DNA of 6,823 nt. It comes from Caulobacteraceae bacterium (GTDB taxonomy: Bacteria; Pseudomonadota; Alphaproteobacteria; Caulobacterales; Caulobacteraceae). The stretch covers positions 1 through 6,823 of the forward strand of contig JADZBR010000350.1 of assembly GCA_020852035.1 (NCBI GenBank), written 5' to 3'. The position numbers and the translations under genes were made by a program. Under the pieces are notes generated by a model. It had not been told where the DNA came from. It saw nothing but the letters and a program-made list of their open reading frames with translations, and searched no databases. Shown piece by piece: positions 1 to 5,261 of this stretch. Position 1 is the stretch's first letter. Each line of letters opens with the position of its first letter.

Positions 1-554
1 CCCTCGCCCGGCTTGGGAAAGCCCGCGACGATGGCCCAGTAGGTCTTCTCCGCCCGGCGGCGGGCGAACGCGCCCGCCAGCTTCGCCGCCGCGCCCGGCG
101 TCTTGCCGAGCACCAGGACGCCGGAGGTGTCGCGGTCCAGCCGGTGGACCAGCCGCGGCCGTTCCAACCCCTCGCCCCAGGCCGAGAGCAGGCGGTCGAT
201 GTGATTGCGCGTCTTGGTGCCGCCCTGCACCGCCAGGCCCGACGGCTTGTTCAGGGCCAGCACCTCCTCGTCCTCGTAGAGCACGAGGTTCTTGGCGAAG
301 GCGATGTCACGGGGATCGAGCCCCGTGCGTTCCTCGCGCGGCGCCGCGTCCGGCAGCGGCGGCACCCGCACCTGGTTCCCCGCCGAGAGCCGCTGGTCGG
401 CCTTGGCCCGGCCGCCGTCGACCCGCACCTGGCCGGAGCGCACCAGCTTCTGGATCTGGCCCTGGGTCAGATGCGGCCAGCGGCGGCGGAACCAGCGGTC
501 GAGCCTCACGCCGTCCTCGCCGCCGGCGACCCACAACGTCTGCACCTGTCTCAC
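1..554 (-). CDS. rluC: RluC-type 23S rRNA pseudouridine synthase, 3' end cut by window edge
   Basis: The enzyme isomerises specific uridines in RNA to pseudouridine; E. coli RluC acts on 23S rRNA. The 184 visible residues show an S4 RNA-binding domain (about 16-62), then the start of the catalytic domain: KPSGLAVQGG (103-112) and the signature HRLDRDTSG (137-145), in which Asp140 is the catalytic aspartate of the family. The C-terminal part of the fold lies beyond position 1. I chose the GTG at 554 because it overlaps the crcB stop codon as GTGA, a usual sign of translational coupling. A second GTG three codons later (545) is the alternative. The gene is therefore probably co-transcribed with crcB. 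The S4 domain separates it from the second, S4-less synthase at 1532-2302. The family is certain. The RluC name rests on resemblance to alphaproteobacterial RluC and the S4 arrangement; RluD specificity cannot be excluded. Confidence 0.9.
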   Translation of the reverse strand, partial: MRQVQTLWVAGGEDGVRLDRWFRRRWPHLTQGQIQKLVRSGQVRVDGGRAKADQRLSAGNQVRVPPLPDAAPREERTGLDPRDIAFAKNLVLYEDEEVLALNKPSGLAVQGGTKTRNHIDRLLSAWGEGLERPRLVHRLDRDTSGVLVLGKTPGAAAKLAGAFARRRAEKTYWAIVAGFPKPGE

Positions 555-934
555 GCGAACAGCCGCCGGGCCAGCAGCACCCCAGCCATCAGGGCCGCCA
601 CGGAAAGTCCCACCGAGGCGGTCACATAGGCTGCGGCCTGCCCCCAGTCGCGCTGCTGGATCATCAGCACCGTCTCCAGGGAAAACGCCGAGAAGGTGGT
701 GAACCCGCCGAGCGCGCCGACGCCGAGCAGCAGGCGCAGGGTTTCCTGTTCCTCTCCCCCGCGATGGGCCAGGAACCCGACCAGGAGGCCCATCAGAGCC
801 CCGCCGAGAACGTTGGCGGTCAGTGTTCCCACCGGCCAGACATGGCCGAACGTCCGCACCGCCCAGACGCCCACCCCATAGCGTGCGGCGGCGCCGATTC
901 CACCGCCGAGCGCGACCAGCAACACGTTTCCCAT
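551..934 (-). CDS. crcB: CrcB/Fluc fluoride ion channel
   Basis: This small inner-membrane protein exports fluoride as a dual-topology dimer and protects the cell from fluoride toxicity. The 127-residue product has the usual family length and four hydrophobic segments (about 2-24, 33-56, 67-90 and 98-121). Conserved signatures are present: GGGIGAAARY (10-19), GTLTANVLGG (36-45) with the pore Asn41, and GGFTTFSAFS (76-85), the Na+-site and phenylalanine-box segment. Tyr103 sits where Fluc proteins carry a conserved tyrosine. The frame stays open upstream to 973, but the ATG at 934 gives the family-typical N-terminus (MGNVLLVALGGG) and has an AAGGGG stretch just upstream. The stop overlaps the GTG start of the downstream rluC-type gene. 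No fluoride-riboswitch-like fold is evident in the 60 nt before the gene, so expression is probably constitutive or driven from further upstream. Confidence 0.95.
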   Translation of the reverse strand: MGNVLLVALGGGIGAAARYGVGVWAVRTFGHVWPVGTLTANVLGGALMGLLVGFLAHRGGEEQETLRLLLGVGALGGFTTFSAFSLETVLMIQQRDWGQAAAYVTASVGLSVAALMAGVLLARRLFA

Positions 935-973
935 GCGCCCCTTATGCGTCGCCTTGGAGGGGTCAGACAACAA

Positions 974-990
974 CCGTCATCGGTCGACGG
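974..990 (-). terminator. Weak hairpin after the lipoprotein gene
   Basis: Five nt after the lipoprotein stop codon, the minus strand can form a 5-bp stem (CCGTC / GACGG) with a 7-nt loop, followed by TTGTTGT. This looks like a weak Rho-independent terminator between the lipoprotein gene and crcB. The stem is short and the T run is interrupted, so it may only attenuate transcription. Confidence 0.3.
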
Positions 991-994
991 GGGT

Positions 995-1495
995 TCAGAC
1001 AGGCGCTCTGCCCAGGCGTCCGCCGACTTCGCGCTGGATCTCGCGCGCGTCGTAGGCGTCGGCGTCGCGCGGGAGGGCGCCCCGACCCATCACCACCTCG
1101 ATGGTCTGGGCGAGCCGGGGGCCGCCGCCGAGGCTGAAGCTGGTTCCAAGACCGACGCCTATGCTGGAGCGGCGCCCGAAGCTGGCCGAACCGCCGCCGA
1201 CGGAGATTTGCGGCCCGCGATCCGGCGAACCCTCCATCCAGCGGTCGGCGACGCGGAACCAGTCGTAGCCATCGGACAGCGCCAGTTCGGCGGCGCGCAG
1301 CAGGGCGTAGTCGGCCACCTGCGCCGGCGGCGCCCCTGCCCCGCCGCGGTAGGTCACCCGGTAGCGGCCGGGTTCGATGCGGTATTCGGTGAAGCCCGAG
1401 GCCGTCGGGCCCGTCGCCGGGGCGTAGACGGTCGGAGCGGTGGCGCAGGCGGCCAGGGCCAAGCTGCAGGCGACGGCGGTAAGGAGCTGTTTCAT
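995..1495 (-). CDS. Putative outer-membrane lipoprotein, CC0125/CC1285-like
   Basis: The function is unknown. The 166-residue product begins with a lysine-containing signal peptide and a clear lipobox, Leu14-Ala-Ala-Cys17, so it should be cleaved by signal peptidase II and lipidated on Cys17. Ala at +2 rather than Asp favours outer-membrane sorting. The core carries GFTEYRIEPGRYRVTYRG (34-51), then ALLRAAELALSDGYDWF (64-80). Both resemble the family known in Caulobacter as CC0125/CC1285, in which an aromatic/charged strand is followed by a RAAE helix. A Gly/Ser-rich stretch (about 99-125) interrupts the second half and is probably a loop. The ATG is the first in frame after the upstream gene and places the signal peptide correctly. 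The gene lies 36 nt after the RluA-type gene and may share its transcript. Lipoprotein nature is well supported; the family name rests on recalled resemblance. Confidence 0.85.
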   Translation of the reverse strand: MKQLLTAVACSLALAACATAPTVYAPATGPTASGFTEYRIEPGRYRVTYRGGAGAPPAQVADYALLRAAELALSDGYDWFRVADRWMEGSPDRGPQISVGGGSASFGRRSSIGVGLGTSFSLGGGPRLAQTIEVVMGRGALPRDADAYDAREIQREVGGRLGRAPV

Positions 1496-1531
1496 CTGGT
1501 GTTTCCCGCCTTCGGTAGGTGTGGTTCGTCC

Positions 1532-2302
1532 CTAAGGTGGAGAATGTGCGGACACGGTGCTTCGTTCCGCCGGCAAGGCGAGGCCCGCTCGTGCCGCAAG
1601 CTGGGCGAAGTCCGCCGGCGGCGGCGCGTGGAGCTCGGCCTTGCCGCCCGCCGGATGCGGGAAGGCCAGGGCGGCGGCATGCAGCATCAGGCGCGGGACC
1701 GCCGCGCCGGCCAGCGTCAGCGCGCCGCCATAGCGGACATCGCCGCAGATCGGTCGGCCAATCGAGGCCAGATGGACCCGCAGTTGGTGCATGCGGCCGG
1801 TCTCCGGCCGCAGTTCGACCAGCGCCGCGCCCGGCGTGCCGGCCAGGGTGCGGTAGCGGCTGAGCGCCGCCTCGGCGTCAGGGTGATCGGGCGGGGAGAC
1901 CCGCATCGTCGCTTCGCGCCCGCTCTCGTCGCGGCGCAGCGGTGTGTCGATCACCCCGGAGGCGGGCTCCGGCGCGCTGGTGACCAGGGCCAGGTAGGTC
2001 TTCTTCACCCGCCGCCCCATCATCGCCTTGCCGAGGAAGGCGGCGGCGGGCTTGGTCTTGGCCGTCAGGATGACGCCGGAGGTGTCGCGATCCAGCCGGT
2101 GGACCAGGCGCGGCCTGGGCTTGTCGCGCCTGGCGAAGGCCCACAGCAGTTCGTCGAGCGTATGCACCTGCCCCCGCCCGCCCTGGCTGGAGAGCCCGGA
2201 CGGCTTGGCCAGCGCCAGGATGTGCGCGTCCTCGAAGATCACCATGCCGCGGACGGCGGCGATCTCCTCGGGGCTGAGCTTGGCTGGCGTCTTGTCTTTC
2301 AC
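1532..2302 (-). CDS. Short RluA-family pseudouridine synthase without S4 domain
   Basis: This is an RNA pseudouridine synthase of the RluA/RluC/RluD superfamily; the substrate (23S rRNA or tRNA) cannot be told from sequence. The 256 residues contain the whole catalytic domain: AKPSGLSSQGGRG (32-44), HRLDRDTSG (69-76) with catalytic Asp71, the RPETGRMHQLRVHLASIGRP segment (165-184) that packs the active site, and RLMLHAAALAFPHP (204-217). Only about 20 residues precede the catalytic domain, so there is no S4 domain, as in E. coli RluA (219 residues). The start is a GTG at 2302, 9 nt after the stop of the membrane-protein gene; no strong Shine-Dalgarno is seen. The Met at codon 20 would trim the domain edge and is less likely. 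The spacing implies an operon with the upstream gene. Its catalytic-motif DNA is nearly identical to that of the synthase at 1-554. Confidence 0.92.
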   Translation of the reverse strand: MKDKTPAKLSPEEIAAVRGMVIFEDAHILALAKPSGLSSQGGRGQVHTLDELLWAFARRDKPRPRLVHRLDRDTSGVILTAKTKPAAAFLGKAMMGRRVKKTYLALVTSAPEPASGVIDTPLRRDESGREATMRVSPPDHPDAEAALSRYRTLAGTPGAALVELRPETGRMHQLRVHLASIGRPICGDVRYGGALTLAGAAVPRLMLHAAALAFPHPAGGKAELHAPPPADFAQLAARAGLALPAERSTVSAHSPP

Positions 2303-2311
2303 GCCGCCGGC

Positions 2312-2767
2312 TTAGCGGAGCACGCCCCGCTTCGCCATGCCGCGCGAATAGAAGATCAGAGCCAGGATGATGGCCGCGATGACCGTGTTCATGATCGTCG
2401 CGGTCTGCCCATAGAGCTCACCGCCGTTGGTGATTGCGTAGTTGTAGACCAGGCTGGCGGCGAACCCGATCGCCGACAGCACAAAGGCGTGGAATGCGAA
2501 CTTCGAGCGCGCCAGCAGCAGCAGCGATCCAATCAGCGAGCCCCAGACGCCGATCGCCCAGGCTGCGTTCATCCAGAACGGATAGGCCGCGTAGTGCGCG
2601 ATCTGGGCCTCGGTCATCCCCATGCCGCTAAGGTAGGCCTCGCCCTGCATCTTGGTGCAGAGGTAGTCGTAGACGCCGAAGCCGTTCCACAATGCGGAAA
2701 CAACCCCGACCACCCACAGATGCCAGGGCGTCTTCGCCCGCGCCGCGGGCAAGGTTTCCTCTGTCAT
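2312..2767 (-). CDS. Conserved small membrane protein, four predicted TM helices, function unknown
   Basis: I recognise the protein type but not a function. The 151 residues have a short polar N-terminus, then the motif PWHLWVVGVVSALWNGFGVYDY (14-35) leading into the first membrane helix. Further hydrophobic segments lie at about 64-86, 90-110 and 122-140. The C-terminus ends in the basic stretch SRGMAKRGVLR. Alphaproteobacterial homologues with the same WHLW...WNxxGxxDY opening and RRGVLR-like end occur in Caulobacter and Sphingomonas. Some database entries call them sugar transporters, a label I see no evidence for here. The ATG at 2767 has a good GGAGG at about 5 nt spacing. The gene is 9 nt upstream of the RluA-type gene, so the pair is probably co-transcribed from the promoter-like sequence just upstream. 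Coding status is secure from codon pattern and topology. Confidence 0.88.
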   Translation of the reverse strand: MTEETLPAARAKTPWHLWVVGVVSALWNGFGVYDYLCTKMQGEAYLSGMGMTEAQIAHYAAYPFWMNAAWAIGVWGSLIGSLLLLARSKFAFHAFVLSAIGFAASLVYNYAITNGGELYGQTATIMNTVIAAIILALIFYSRGMAKRGVLR

Positions 2768-2797
2768 GCGCCCCTCCCCAGGGATTGCGATAACAGG

Positions 2798-2825
2798 ACT
2801 ATGCCGGATTTGAGCAGGCGTTCAA
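2798..2825 (-). promoter_or_regulatory. Putative sigma-70 promoter for the membrane protein / RluA-type pair
   Basis: On the minus strand, TTGAAC (2825-2820) and CATAGT (2803-2798) are separated by 16 nt. Each matches the housekeeping -35 (TTGACA) and -10 (TATAAT) in four of six positions. Transcription would start near 2791, about 24 nt before the ATG at 2767. It lies in the only gap between rarA and the membrane-protein gene. This is by eye, and such matches arise easily by chance. Confidence 0.3.
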
Positions 2826-2839
2826 GCGCCAGCCCGGGG

Positions 2840-4144
2840 TCAGCGTTCGCGCTCGGCGCGCATGGCGGCCCAGCGATCGAGGCGCTCCTTGAGCGCCGCT
2901 TCGCGCCCCTCCCCTTTCGGCGCGTAGAACCGCCGTCGCTCCATGCCCTCCGGGAAGTAGTTCTGGCCGGAAAAGCCGCCCTCGACATCATGGTCATAGG
3001 CGTAGCCCTTGCCGTAGCCGAGATCCTTCATCAGCTTGGTGGGCGCATTTCGGATGTGCGCGGGCGGCATCAGCGAGCCGGTCTCGCGGGCGGCCCGCTG
3101 GGCGGCCTTGAAGGCGGTGTAGGTCGCGTTCGACTTGGGCGCCGTGGCCAGATGGATCACCAACTGGGCCAGCGCGATCTCGCCCTCGGGCGAGCCCAGG
3201 AAGTCGTAGGTGTCCTTGGCGGCGATCGCCAGCATCAGCGAGGTGGGATCGGCCTCGCCGATATCCTCGGCCGCGGCGCGCACCAGGCGGCGGGCGATGT
3301 ACAGCGGGTCCTCGCCGCCGCCCAGCATCCGCGCCAGCCAGTAGAGCGCCGCGTCAGGATCGGAGCCGCGGATCGACTTATGCAGCGCCGAGATGAGGTT
3401 GTAGTGCTCCTCGCGATCCTTGTCGTAGGCCGGGCTGCGCTTCTGCAGCACCTGCCCCAGCTGCGCGGTCGAGAGCGGCGTCGCCGAGCCGATGTTGAAC
3501 AGGGTCTCGGCCAGGGTGAGCAGGTAGCGCCCGTCGCCGTCGGCCAGCGCCAGCAGCGCCTCGCGGGCATGCGGCTCCAGCGGCAATTCGCGACCCTCGA
3601 ACGTCTCTGCCTTGGCCAGCAGCGCGTTCAGGGCCTCGTCGTCGAGCCGCTTCAGCACGAACACCTGGCTGCGCGAAAGCAAGGCGCCGTTGAGCTCGAA
3701 CGAGGGGTTCTCGGTGGTCGCGCCGACCAGGGTGACCACGCCCTCCTCGACGAAGGGCAGGAAGCCGTCCTGCTGGGCGCGGTTGAAGCGGTGGATTTCG
3801 TCGACGAACAACAGGGTCGACTGGCCGGCGGCGCGGCGCGCACGGGCCGCCTCGAACGCCTTCTTCAGGTCGGCGACGCCGGAGAAAACCGCTGAAAGCT
3901 GTTGAAATTCATAGCCGGCTTCCTTGGCCAGCAGGCGCGCGATGGTGGTCTTGCCGGTGCCTGGAGGCCCCCAGAGGATCATCGAGGCCAGGCGCCGCGC
4001 CTCCGCCATCCGGCGGATCGGGCCCTCGGGGCCAAGCAGGTGATCCTGACCCACGACCTCGTTCAGGCTCTGCGGCCTGAGGCGGTCGGCCAGCGGGCCG
4101 GGCGCATGGGGCGTGAGGCCCGCAGCTTCGAAGAGGTCGGCCAT
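2840..4144 (-). CDS. rarA: Replication-associated recombination protein RarA (MgsA), AAA+ ATPase
   Basis: RarA is the bacterial relative of yeast Mgs1 and human WRNIP1, a clamp-loader-like ATPase acting at stalled replication forks and single-strand gaps. The 434 residues show DRLRPQSLNEVVGQDHLLG (20-38), the Walker A GPPGTGKT (59-66), Walker B LLFVDEIHRF (111-120), sensor 1 GATTENPSF (141-149), an SRSQ segment with probable arginine finger Arg158, and sensor 2 GDGRYLL (203-209). The C-terminal oligomerisation domain follows, with YDKDREEHYNLISALHKSIRGSDPDAALYW (about 240-269) and the family end motif GFSGQNYFPEGM (390-401). Length is normal. The ATG at 4144 begins MADLFEAAGL, the usual alphaproteobacterial N-terminus, with GAGG close upstream. 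A TTG three codons earlier (4153), preceded by GAAGGG, is a possible alternative. It starts 45 nt after the Sel1 gene, with a hairpin between them. Confidence 0.97.
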   Translation of the reverse strand: MADLFEAAGLTPHAPGPLADRLRPQSLNEVVGQDHLLGPEGPIRRMAEARRLASMILWGPPGTGKTTIARLLAKEAGYEFQQLSAVFSGVADLKKAFEAARARRAAGQSTLLFVDEIHRFNRAQQDGFLPFVEEGVVTLVGATTENPSFELNGALLSRSQVFVLKRLDDEALNALLAKAETFEGRELPLEPHAREALLALADGDGRYLLTLAETLFNIGSATPLSTAQLGQVLQKRSPAYDKDREEHYNLISALHKSIRGSDPDAALYWLARMLGGGEDPLYIARRLVRAAAEDIGEADPTSLMLAIAAKDTYDFLGSPEGEIALAQLVIHLATAPKSNATYTAFKAAQRAARETGSLMPPAHIRNAPTKLMKDLGYGKGYAYDHDVEGGFSGQNYFPEGMERRRFYAPKGEGREAALKERLDRWAAMRAERER

Positions 4145-4157
4145 GCACCTCAAGTAG

Positions 4158-4182
4158 CCCTTCTCTCCTTGCGGGAGAAGGG
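4158..4182. repeat. Hairpin repeat between the Sel1 gene and rarA
   Basis: The 25-nt sequence from CCCTTCTC to GAGAAGGG folds into a 10-bp stem (one G-T pair) with a 5-nt loop. It fills most of the 45 nt between the Sel1 stop and the rarA start. No T run follows on the minus strand, so it is not a typical intrinsic terminator. The CTTCTCC...GGAGAAG pattern resembles small palindromes that are scattered in alphaproteobacterial intergenic DNA. It could stabilise mRNA ends or modulate rarA initiation. Confidence 0.55.
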
Positions 4183-4189
4183 AACTAGA

Positions 4190-4465
4190 TCAGGCGCTGG
4201 CCAGCCACTGGCGCGCCTGTCGCTGGGCCTCGGCGATGTCCTCGCTGGCCATCTCCTGGCTCAGCTCCTTGCGGTAAACCTTGGCCTCTACCGAGCCGCG
4301 CATGGCCGCCAGGTTGAACAGCATGTGCGCCGAGACATAGTCGAGCGGCGCGCCGCCCTGGCCGGTGGAATACAGCATGCCCAGGCGGAACAGTTCGTCC
4401 CCCGAGGCGTCCGGCCCCGGCAGCGGCAGGCTGTCGTTGGCCCCTTCATATGCACTCGCCAGCAT
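4190..4465 (-). CDS. Small Sel1-like repeat protein
   Basis: The 91-residue product contains one recognisable Sel1 (SLR, TPR-like) repeat. The segment LFRLGMLYSTGQGGAPLDYV (25-44) and following residues to about 62 (SAHMLFNLAAMRGSVEA) match the consensus LGxxYxxGxGVxxDxxxAxxWxxxAAxxGxxxA. The C-terminal helix RKELSQEMASEDIAEAQRQA (65-84) followed by RQWL is a common tail of such proteins. Sel1 repeats form alpha-alpha helical scaffolds for protein contacts; the partner is unknown. There is no signal peptide, so it is probably cytoplasmic. The ATG at 4465 has GGGGAGA about 8 nt upstream. The gene is divergent from the RcnB-like gene and upstream of rarA in the same direction. Most Sel1 proteins have several repeats, so a single unit in 91 residues is at the small end, but nothing suggests a broken gene. 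Confidence 0.83.
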   Translation of the reverse strand: MLASAYEGANDSLPLPGPDASGDELFRLGMLYSTGQGGAPLDYVSAHMLFNLAAMRGSVEAKVYRKELSQEMASEDIAEAQRQARQWLASA

Positions 4466-4490
4466 GACGAGGTTCTCCCCTTGCGTCGTC

Positions 4491-4512
4491 GGTGGAACCG
4501 TTCTGGTCCACC
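4491..4512. promoter_or_regulatory. 22-bp dyad upstream of the Sel1 gene
   Basis: GGTGGA (4491-4496) and TCCACC (4507-4512) are perfect inverted hexamers around a 10-nt centre. The dyad sits 26 nt upstream of the Sel1 ATG, where an operator or a 5'-leader hairpin would lie. No factor is recognised. Chance occurrence is plausible in GC-rich DNA. Confidence 0.25.
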
Positions 4513-4549
4513 TGGCGACCCTGATATCGGGAGGAGAGTCGATACCGGC

Positions 4550-4564
4550 TGAACATATGGTTAA
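4550..4564 (-). promoter_or_regulatory. Candidate CtrA-binding site
   Basis: On the minus strand this reads TTAACCATATGTTCA, which matches the alphaproteobacterial CtrA consensus TTAA-N7-TTAA at seven of eight fixed positions. It lies about 85 nt upstream of the Sel1 start and 136 nt upstream of the RcnB-like start, in the AT-rich patch of the divergent region. CtrA controls cell-cycle and envelope genes in Caulobacterales, so either neighbour could be the target. Assignment is by motif alone. Confidence 0.35.
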
Positions 4565-4664
4565 GCCTGCAGTCAGCTTGTCCGGGCGCTCGCGCGCAGC
4601 GGGGACTCGCCGTTCAGCCCCAATTCAGGCTCGACGCGCCAAGGTCCTGCACGATCGAGGGCTT

Positions 4665-4681
4665 TGGCGGCCTGGCCGCCA
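4665..4681 (+). promoter_or_regulatory. GC-rich hairpin just before the RcnB-like ribosome binding site
   Basis: TGGCGGC (4665-4671) and GCCGCCA (4675-4681) form a perfect 7-bp stem with a 3-nt CTG loop. It ends 5 nt before the Shine-Dalgarno GGAGG (4687-4691) of the RcnB-like gene. Such a stem could limit ribosome access or act as an mRNA stabiliser. It does not itself cover the Shine-Dalgarno. Confidence 0.4.
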
Positions 4682-4700
4682 CCGATGGAGGCTTTCGCCT

Positions 4701-5147
4701 ATGAAGCGCCTTATCCTGAGCTTGGCCGCCGCCGCCGCCGTGGCTGGCCCGATGGCCGCGGCCGGCCAGGCCGCCGCCCAGCCGCGCGACCATTGGGACC
4801 GCCGCGACGACCACTGGAACCGCCGGGGAGAGCATTGGGACCGTCACAACGACCGCCGCGGCGCCCGGGGCTGGGACCGCAACCGCTACAACGGCTACTA
4901 CTACCGCAACACCTGGTTCTACGGCCCGCCGCCGCCATCCTACTATGACGATCGATCCTATCGGCCCGGCTACGCCCCTTGGCGGCGCGGAGCGGTGCTG
5001 CCGCGCTACTACCGCGACTACAGGGTGAACGACTACTACCGCTATCGCCTGCGCCCGCCGCCGCGCGGCTACGCCTGGTACCGGGTGGGCGACGACTATC
5101 TGCTCGCCGCGGTCGCCAGCGGCCTGATCTTCGACATCATTCGATAG
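4701..5147 (+). CDS. RcnB-family periplasmic protein with His-Trp heptad repeats
   Basis: E. coli RcnB is a small periplasmic protein that tunes nickel/cobalt efflux through RcnA; most alphaproteobacterial members are uncharacterised. This 148-residue product has a signal peptide (MKRLILSL, then an Ala-rich core; cleavage probably near AAAQ, 24-27). Next is a region rich in His, Trp, Asp, Arg and Tyr, with three consecutive seven-residue units starting HWDR, HWNR and HWDR (31-51). A Tyr/Arg/Pro linker follows. The C-terminal RcnB domain has PPPRGYAWYRVGDDYLLAAV (119-138) and ASGLIFDII (139-147), typical of the family. The frame is open far upstream, but the ATG at 4701 has GGAGG at 9 nt and gives the signal peptide. 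No rcnA-like or metal-sensor gene is adjacent, so a metal role is only inferred from family and His content. The related CigR-type proteins share this C-terminal domain. Confidence 0.88.
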   Translation: MKRLILSLAAAAAVAGPMAAAGQAAAQPRDHWDRRDDHWNRRGEHWDRHNDRRGARGWDRNRYNGYYYRNTWFYGPPPPSYYDDRSYRPGYAPWRRGAVLPRYYRDYRVNDYYRYRLRPPPRGYAWYRVGDDYLLAAVASGLIFDIIR

Positions 5148-5161
5148 AGCTTGGGAGCGGC

Positions 5162-5193
5162 GCCGGTCGTCGGCCTTCGGGCCGGCGGCCGGT
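5162..5193 (+). terminator. Strong UUCG-loop hairpin after the RcnB-like gene
   Basis: Positions 5162-5175 pair with 5180-5193 to give a 14-bp stem (three G-U pairs) closed by the stable C(UUCG)G tetraloop. It begins 14 nt after the stop codon of the RcnB-like gene. The sequence after the stem is TGTCCCC rather than a clean T run. It is therefore either a GC-rich terminator or an mRNA 3'-end stabiliser. It separates the RcnB-like gene from the amidase gene. Confidence 0.65.
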
Positions 5194-5261
5194 TGTCCCC
5201 GCGCTTACGCACCGCTCACCCTGGTTGGCCTAGGCTGCGAGTTCCACCTTGGGAGCGGCTC

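Larger units (their letters stand above)
4466..4700. promoter_or_regulatory. Divergent intergenic region with no gene
   Basis: These 235 bp separate two divergent genes and must hold both promoters. No open frame here looks coding. The middle (4545-4570) is noticeably more AT-rich than the surroundings. An 8-nt inverted pair, GGCTGAAC (4547-4554) and GTTCAGCC (4612-4619), spans it and could be two half-sites. No convincing -35/-10 pair could be assigned by eye to either gene. Confidence 0.6.

Noticed and set aside
935..994. Possible fluoride riboswitch before crcB
   Set aside because: The 60-nt gap lacks the conserved crcB-motif pattern (GGxGAUGG...CGCC with a downstream pseudoknot and CUGAUG). 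Only a short hairpin is visible, and it is better read as a weak terminator of the previous gene.
2817..2830. Hairpin GGCG...CGCC after rarA as a terminator
   Set aside because: Only four solid base pairs and no T run follow; it overlaps the promoter-like sequence of the next gene.
764..3895. A 1043-codon open frame on the plus strand running antisense to five genes
   Set aside because: The crcB, lipoprotein, RluA-type, membrane-protein and rarA genes all happen to lie in the same minus-strand frame, and this open frame is their codon-aligned complement. It would be closed only by sense TTA, CTA or TCA codons, which are rare in this GC-rich genome; it ends where rarA uses TCA for Ser84. The product is Arg/Gly/Ala-rich with no domain, while each opposing gene shows clear family motifs.
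4494..4516. GGAAC as the -35 of a general-stress (EcfG/SigT) promoter
   Set aside because: GGAACCG is present at 4494-4500, but no CGTT-like -10 occurs 16-17 nt downstream.
4365..4700. N-terminal extension of the RcnB-like gene (open frame begins 336 nt upstream)
   Set aside because: The extension overlaps the oppositely coded Sel1 gene and has no family resemblance. The ATG at 4701 has a good ribosome binding site and yields a standard signal peptide.
5151..5261. N-terminal extension of the amidase
   Set aside because: It would start at TTG inside the segment after the RcnB-like stop, run through the terminator-like hairpin, and add a Pro/Arg-rich sequence that is not a signal peptide. The ATG at 5262 has a well-spaced GGGAG.
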